A stretch of 64,000 nucleotides of DNA, from NCBI RefSeq assembly GCF_041146395.1, contig NC_090986.1, positions 39,468,001 to 39,532,000 of the forward strand. The letters run 5' to 3'. Positions within the stretch are counted from its first letter, which is position 1, and every line of letters begins with the position of its first letter. Origin of the DNA: Eulemur rufifrons. Its lineage: Eukaryota; Chordata; Mammalia; Primates; Lemuridae. A program made the position numbers and the translations under genes. This document shows, piece after piece, positions 37,742 to 64,000 of the stretch. The notes under the pieces were generated by a model, which was not told where the DNA came from, made no database searches, and saw only the letters and a list, made by a program, of their open reading frames with translations.

Positions 37742-38390
37742 TAAAATACAAACAATGTGAATGTAAAATGATGCAACCCCTCTGGAAAACAGTATGGTTG
37801 TTCCTTAAAATATTAAAAATAGTACTACAGTATGATCCAGCAATCCCACTTCTGGGTATATATTGCAATGAATTGAAAAAGCAAGGTCTCAAAGAGCTAT
37901 TTGCACATTCACACCTATAGCAGTAGTATTCACAAGAGCCAAAAGGTAGTAACAGCCCTAACATTCATCAATGAATGAATGGATAAACAAAATATGGTAT
38001 ATACAACAATGAATTATTATTTGGCGTTAAAAAGAAGGGAAATCTTGTCATGCTACAACATTGATGAACCTTGAGGACAGTAAGCTATATGAAATAAGCC
38101 AGTCACAAAAAGACAGGTACTTAATGATTCCATTTGTATCTAAAGTAGTCAAATTCATAGAAACAGAAGGCAAAATGAGGGTTTCCAGGGGTTGAGTGGA
38201 AGGAGAAATGGGGAGTTGACTTTTATTAGGTAGAGAGTTTTAGTTTCATACAAAATGAAAAAGTTATGGAGATCTGTTGGACAATAGTATGGATGTACTT
38301 AACACTTTTGAACTGTATACTTAAAAATGGTTAATACGGCAAATTTTAAATTATGTGGTTTTTTTAACCACAATAAAAATATATAAATGG
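37742..38390 (+). mobile_element. Old L1 3' end, sense
   Basis: 'cctctggaaaacagtatgg' (37780), 'gatccagcaatcccacttct' (37834), 'gtcaaattcatagaaacag' (38147) and the closing 'ccacaataaaaat' with its AATAAA-type signal near 38370 mark the ORF2 tail and 3' UTR of an L1MA/MB-like element, 5'-truncated. Confidence 0.85.
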
Positions 38391-41364
38391 TGTAGATAGT
38401 CCAAGGATTAACCACTCTTTGGATTCCTTATTGCTGTATGCTGCCTACCTCTCTGCAAGCTACTTAGTACCTGCTGCCTCAGCCATATTGCCCTCAAATG
38501 CCAACTTCATCTGCTGTCCTCATAGGAAGTCAGTCTCCTGTGTACTTCCCGTGAGATTGTGTGAGTAATTTTATTTGGATAATTCATAGTTGATAAGCCT
38601 TTTCAGAACTGCTTTCTCCACAGGTAGCAATAACTGTTCTTCCTAGCAGAATCCAGAAGAGAAGAGGTATTTCTTGTACATGGATCACTAAGGCAGATAA
38701 ACAGCCTTATGAAGTTGGGCATGGCTTTGAAAGCCCAGTTGATCCCTTACCTTGACAAAGCTATGCTATAACTCTGAGCTATTCATTTACAATTGAGCTA
38801 GAGATCAAATTGTTCATCTAATGTGCAGCAAATAAACTTTCAGGAAAATCATTTTTTCCCTTTAAATTTTGGTTCAAATCGTTCTATTTTCTTACAATTA
38901 AATCTCAAAGCATGATTGGAAATGTTTTAGGGATGTCAGCATATTTTGATTGAAAGATTTCCATTACCAGAGCTTAATAATTACCAGAAATGAAATAAAA
39001 ATATTTTTCATTAAATATAATCATTAAAAGGAAAAAAAAAAAGCTTGCTATGGAAATTCTCCTTTTTGGTGTCTCCTAGTGTACCCTATTCTGTATTACA
39101 AAGAACTTTTCCTTTCTTTAAAAAAAAAAAATATCAACTCTCCTTTACTCATCAGTGGATAAAGCCCCAGGTTTCTTTCTTCTCTCTTTTTAACCTACTT
39201 TTACTACATCACATTTCTCTGGACACTCCATTCAGATATCCAAAGGATGGAAACAAGGAAAGGTGCAAATTAAAGGCAATAATTGGAGTTAGAGAAAATG
39301 CATAAACTCATCATAAATTATATCTCATATAAAATAACAGCCTCCAAAAGAATGTCCTACACATGATAAGATTGTTCTAACATAAAGTGATGATAGTGTT
39401 TTCTCCATGACTAAATGGCCTGCAGATAATTTATATAAATATTGTGTGCATTGACAAACCAAGAAAGCACAGGTCAGACTGTTTGCTTAGATTGGGATTT
39501 CTAATATACTTTTGAGGTTGTGCCAAAGAATTCTGAGAACAGTTTTAAGGAGTTTGTAGACCCAATTGCACTCATTTTTTCTTTTACTGAAACTGGTGTT
39601 TTGAAAAAATGCATCAAAGAAAGGAATATAAAAATTAAGTCATAAGCAAGAGAGCAAATTGTTACCTTTTAATTAAAGTAAACCATAGCTTGAAGTAGCT
39701 GAACTATGTTACTTTTCATAGACAGAAACATTTCTGTTTCTCATTTTCTATAAGCTGAAAAGAATTAATTATGTCTTTTTTTTTTTTTTTTTTTTGGTTA
39801 CTATTAAGCCTATCAGATTTTCGTTACATTAGGGGCATGGATAATACTAGGTATTATCAAGCAATCATTAATAAAATTTTAAATCTTAGATTCTCTTATT
39901 TAAAGACATCTCTAATTAATGAGCCATGTTTCAGCTACAGAAGCTGATAAATATATAAAATAAGTTGATAAAGTAGAAATGATGTCTTAATGAAAATTTT
40001 AATAAAAATGATGTCCAAATCCAAAATATTCAAATTTTGCTACTGTAGAAGGATAAATGTATTTTCAAAAGGTCCCTTAGGTGTAGGTCACAGAGGTGTG
40101 TTCATTTGTCAAAACTCTTCAAACTGTACACTTAAGCCCTATTCCTTTAGCTATATATAAATTAGACCTTTTTTAAAAAAAAAATCCTTAATCCTTAATA
40201 AAGCTCAGTTAGCTACAGTCACTTAATATAAGGGAAAATCCAAAAAATAGAAATGCTCATGCTGTTTGCTATTGATTTGTGCAGTCACTTTAAAACTGTT
40301 TATGCTCTTACTTCAACTTCTATTTGACCATTGAATTTGGTGCTAGGGGAATGTGTAGGGAAGCAAGTGAATCAACTCTTTCCATGTTTTTCACACACCT
40401 TGTTCCTCAGCATTTGTGATTTACAGAGTTCAAGGTAGAATTCAAAACCATTTATATCAAGAGGACCACATGAAAGCATTAACATTTTTGTGGCTAAAAG
40501 AGCTTTACTTTGTTCTCTTACCAGGGGAAAAGGTTTGTTTTGGGCAAGCTCCCTATGGCGAGCCTCTTGATGAATGAATTCTGAATTGCATTCAACCCCT
40601 GCCTTCGGGAACTTCCAGTTAAAGCATTTAAAGAGAATATTGGAACACTGCCAGTCACCACCTTTCTGACTTTGAGAGGTGATCTTAGCCAATCTGGAAT
40701 TTTGATAGATTTCCTAGAACACTTCATAAACCTATCTTTATAAAAGCAACTTTGTAAAAGATTCCACATTTATCTGGTCAAGAATTTAAAACAAAAAAAA
40801 AAAATCCTTCACAGTGCAAAATTAGTTCACACTCAAGTTTTCAGGAAAGGATTCTTAAAATTTGATACAACTTTTTGCTCATATATAAAAACTTGAAATT
40901 TATACAGAACTTAATTACTGATGAATTTATACATAAAGTTTATCAATTTTAAGTCATAAGGTAGGGGAAAAAAAAAAAAGAAACACCTGTGTCCATAGCT
41001 GTATTGCCTAAGGTATGAGTAAAGAAAGTAAAAAGAAACAAAAAAATGGCCTAAGGTTTTTTTTCCCACTTTTCTGTACATTAGGCCACTCTTACGGGGC
41101 CAGTTTGTCAGTCAGACTGGTTTGTGAGAGCAAGAAGTAACTTTTATCCTTTCCCTCCATTTCACAAAAGGGGAAACTGAGACCCGATTTCTTGTGACTT
41201 GATAATGGTCATTCATGAGGACCAAAGAATAAATCTTTACATTTTACATGGTTGCCTTTACATTTTAAGGTGAAACATTTAAGATTAAACTTTAATTAAA
41301 TATAAAACACTGTTTTCCCAAAACAAGAAAAAAAGATCTGTTCAGACTCTGCAATTAATCTAAT
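38391..41364. other. AT-rich intergenic DNA with a poly(T) run
   Basis: A 20-nt T-run lies at 39776-39795 without a recognisable element attached. No gene was found. Confidence 0.4.
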
Positions 41365-41500
41365 CAAAAGTACAGTCTCTGTAACCAGATAGACATGAAT
41401 TCAAATCTTAGCACCAAAGCCTGGTCCCACAACTCACTAGCCATGTGACCTTGAGTGAATTGCTGAGACTCAGTTTCACTACCTATAAAGTCATACAAAT
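41365..41500 (+). repeat. MIR SINE, sense
   Basis: 'gacatgaattcaaatcttag', 'actcactagccatgtgacct' and 'gagactcagtttcactacct' give the tRNA-related core of MIR. Confidence 0.75.
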
Positions 41501-43179
41501 TAGTGTCAAGCTGGAAGTCTGCAGTGAGGGAGTAAATGAGGTCCTGTGACTAAGGCGCCTAAGGTGGATAGTGAGCCCTATAAGAAGGACCCCATGCTGT
41601 GTTTTAATTCCAAATGAGAAATGTATATGTTTACCTTAAAATTAATTGGCTTTGTTCTTGGGCCCTATGACCAGAGTTACTAAAATATAATTAAGCAATT
41701 TAAAATGTAATTATCAATCTATAAAAATAGTTCTTGAGCTCAACTTGTGGCAGGTATTGTGATGGTACAGAAAGAACACAAAATAAAGTCCCTTGACCTG
41801 AGAAAGAAATTAATTCATATGAAATCAATAGTGAACCATAAAAGTCTCTATGTGATCAAGGGCTCAGTTGTGGTTAACAGTCTAAAGGTGCTATGGGAAA
41901 AGGGAAGAGCTAAACCTCAGCGAGGGCTAGAACAGACATCTAGGACTCAGTGGAGGAAATACGAATGGAGATGGTGATGAAGATGAGAGGGCGAGTGCGG
42001 AGGCCGAAAAGTCGCCCCGCAGGAGCCCTATGGAGGTAAGAAAGCTTGTGTAAGAAGGGCAGGTTCAAAGCTGGGTGGAGCCAACTGAGCAAAATATTCA
42101 TACTCCAAGTGCACCCATGTAATTCCTTACACATAGCACTGTATATTGTTACTTGGCTCAGCTGTGAAGAGATTGAATGTTGACCTCATTTTAGGAGACA
42201 GGGAGGATAAAGATTGTGTTCAACATAGCCAGACATGCAATTAGCACCCACACCCCTAGACCATATTTCTCATTCTTTTAGCCTTATTCCTTAACGATGT
42301 CCTTAACCCTATTTCACACTAATAGAAATTGATTTTCTACTTCCACTATCCCAGAAAGCATTGTTTAGGAGCCAAAAAATCCAAGATTCTTGCCCCATCT
42401 GTGCCGTTAACTAGCCGTGAAGCCAAGAATGAGCCGCCTAGTCTCTAGGCAAAACTCTTCCACGGAATGGTTCCTTCTGGGTCTGCGATTTCACAGATCC
42501 AGCAGGGATTTCATTGACTGAGAAACAGCAAAATAATATCCAGTGCCTCTCACAGCCTGAATTCCTGACTTTTCTTTCATATGACATTTGGGCAAAACAG
42601 GTAGTCACTGTTATTTCCTTCTATGCCATAAAAATGGAGCTCAAGAATGGGTAGAAAGAATTTATTTTATTGCTCTGCCTGGTCAATAAATATCATGTTG
42701 AATTTGCACGGCCGCTTTCTGATTATTTTCATGTCTCCTATAACAGCATCACATTCTTCATAGGTACAGAATCAAAATCCCTGAGATTGCCAGGCAATGC
42801 CACTCCAGGACGTAGCAGGAAGAGAGAAGAGCTGCGCCGGGGAAAACGAGGACTTTCAGCCCTCTCTCCAGGCAGGGAGAAGGCCTGAGAAGAAAAGAGC
42901 TAAAACATCTGAGCGCTTCTGTACTGGTGCCCACGACGTGGGCTTGCAATGAAACTTCAGACCAAAACAAAAATAGAGCAAAGAGCAGCGCCCCCAAACC
43001 AACCAGGTCTTAAATATCATGGCAGGACATTTATCTGAATGAGAAGTCGCAGTCGGCATTAAAAGTTCAGGTTAAGACGTTTAATACAGAGCCTTGTTCA
43101 AGTCTGGAGCCTCAGAGCGTCACCTGGTGCGTGGTAACTTGCCCTTGATTTAGGCTCGTCCTTTAAAGAACTTAGAACT
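41501..43179. other. Intergenic DNA approaching the EDNRB promoter
   Basis: No gene is seen. CpG dinucleotides appear in a small cluster near 41975-42025 and rise again from about 42820. Confidence 0.4.
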
Positions 43180-44131
43180 ACAAGAAATGAACAGCCTCTC
43201 GGGACGTGTCTCTGGCCGAGGACTGCCCTCTCGGGCGGGCAGCTCCTGCTGACGCTGTCCAGGCATTGCCCAAGGGGAAAGGTTGCGGCGCGGTCGGAGG
43301 GCGCGGGAGGAGTCTGGCGGTGATTGATGGGGAAGGGACGAATGAATAAAAGTACTTGTCTGGGGACAGCAGAGACCCCGAGCAAGCTGTGGAAGCTACA
43401 GCGTCTGGCATTCTCAGAGGGTTTCGTCAGAGCCAGACCTGCCTGCAGCTGAAGGGAGGCGTGCTCTGCTCCCAGAGCAGGCTGCCACCAAGCTGTGAGC
43501 CGAGCGCGCCTCTGTCCCAGCTCTGCGTCCCCGGAAGAAGGGCCCCGCTCCTCGCTCTGCACCTGGTGCGTCAGATCGAAGAGGTAAACATTCCGACTGG
43601 CTGTTCAATTAAAATCATTGATGAAACGTGTCCTGGGGCTTCAGGTTGGCTTGCTAGTTTGGGATTTCTTTCTTTAAAAAAATAAAAATAAAAATAAAAC
43701 GTATAGATAAAACAAATTAAAATGAGGTTGGGGTAAAGGAGAGCGTATGAGAGTTTGAAGCCACTTGGAGGGGACAGAAGCTTCCAAATTAATGCTGATA
43801 CTCTCCCAATCGGATTGACTTGAGAAGTCTCAAGAGTTTCCAAGTCCTCCCGCGCAATCCTGGGCGCGCTGGGGGAACCGTAATGCAGCCAGCAAGGGAC
43901 TAGCGGCTTTCACCCGCTGGGAGGAGTCTTGGAGGACAGACACGAGGTATCGGGGTGCCCCTACAGAGTAAAATGCAGAGATTGACACTTGCCGGTGGCC
44001 GCTAGGTGCCTTGATTACGCAGTCCCCACATGCCCTTAGCTAAAATTTGTATTTCTTCCCGTTCACCCAAGAGTTCAGAGCTTTGGCTTGGCCACCCATC
44101 ATTCCCTCCCTGGCACACCCCTTCCAGAATG

Positions 44132-44139
44132 CCCCGCCC
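44132..44139 (-). promoter_or_regulatory. GC box (Sp1-type site)
   Basis: The sequence ccccgccc reads gggcggggc-like on the minus strand, a consensus Sp1 core. It lies about 300 bases before the EDNRB ATG inside the CpG-rich block. Confidence 0.5.
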
Positions 44140-44350
44140 AAATGTGAGTGATTTACCCCTCCGCGGGACTCAGGGGAAGGAAAACACAAGAGAGGAGATC
44201 TGGAAGGAGACTCCACGGGCGCAGGAGGGTGACGCTTGCAGAAATTCCCCACTGGCGCGCAAACTTGAGTTACTTTTGCGCTCGGATAGCAGCGACGCGG
44301 TTGCGCTCTGCGTTAGCGTTTGCAGAGGTGTGGCTGGGCTGGCTGACCCA

Positions 44351-44384
44351 AGTCTCCTGTCTTCATTCCCCTCCTGGTCTCCAG
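44351..44384 (+). promoter_or_regulatory. EDNRB: Candidate 3' splice acceptor in the EDNRB 5' UTR
   Basis: A long pyrimidine tract ends in tctccag at 44384, 52 bases before the ATG. It could accept an upstream non-coding exon. Human EDNRB has transcripts with an alternative upstream first exon. No matching donor can be proven here. Confidence 0.35.
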
Positions 44385-44436
44385 GCTCTGAAAACTGCAG
44401 AGTAGCCACCGGACGCCCACCGGAGCTGGCAGCAGC

Positions 44437-64000
<19,564 letters not shown>

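Larger units (their letters stand above)
43180..44436 (+). promoter_or_regulatory. EDNRB: EDNRB CpG-rich promoter and 5' UTR region
   Basis: Two CpG-dense blocks (about 43180-43560 and 43850-44436) precede the EDNRB start codon. They are separated by an AT-rich spacer with (AAAAT)n at about 43675-43700. CpG density and GC content are far above the upstream 43 kb. No convincing TATA box stands at a usual distance from the ATG, in line with the TATA-less promoter known for human EDNRB. The exact transcription start cannot be read from the sequence. By analogy to human EDNRB it should lie a few hundred bases before the ATG. Confidence 0.7.

Noticed and set aside
43098..43562. 154-codon open frame on the minus strand upstream of EDNRB
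   Set aside because: It lies in the CpG-rich promoter block, where stop codons are rare by composition. Its predicted protein is low in complexity and resembles no family.

Overview
This is a stretch of primate nuclear genome carrying the 5' end and first six coding exons of EDNRB, the endothelin B receptor, on the + strand (44437-63154). The rest is non-coding and built largely from old transposable elements. The organism is most likely a strepsirrhine primate (lemur, galago or loris). All three Alu elements carry the left-arm wording 'gagcaagag(c/t)gagac', which I know from lemur and galago Alus, and one young L1 3' end ends in a strepsirrhine-like tail. This placement is by recognition, not by alignment. 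The AT-rich, intron-rich layout with MIR, L2, L1 and MaLR repeats is standard for a mammal.

Region 1 (1-43180) is a gene-poor upstream region. I found no protein-coding gene in it. It holds L1 copies in both orientations, several broken by later insertions, plus L2 and MIR fossils, MaLR and other LTR-like elements, two Alus, microsatellites, and a 25-nt U6 snRNA 5' fragment with perfect 16-bp target-site duplications. The clearest nested stack is an antisense L2 (5088-7975) split by a sense L1 (5233-7495), which is itself split by an Alu (6982-7279).

Region 2 (43180-44436) is a CpG-rich promoter region with a GC box (44132-44139) and no convincing TATA box. Region 3 (44437-64000) is EDNRB itself. 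Exon 1 codes for the signal peptide, the extracellular tail, TM1 and most of TM2. A 15.0-kb intron 1 full of repeats follows. Exons 2-6 (59962-63154) then carry the rest of TM2 through TM7. All splice sites seen are GT-AG, and the internal exon lengths are 113, 205, 150, 134 and 109 nt. The joined frame is open for 399 codons. The last coding exon (cytoplasmic tail) is beyond the right edge, so the gene is partial here but looks intact.

Only one gene is visible, so there is no gene network to describe. Upstream enhancers for neural-crest and melanocyte expression of EDNRB may lie in region 1, but they cannot be picked out without comparison to other species. I did not find a previously undescribed biological system. 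The most unusual observations are the U6 mini-insertion, a small target-site-flanked retro-insert at 1634-1779, an L1 5'-inversion junction at 14295-14605, an unidentified ~730-bp insertion at 56515-57245, and a His in place of Arg at the residue matching the known N-terminal cleavage site of the human receptor.
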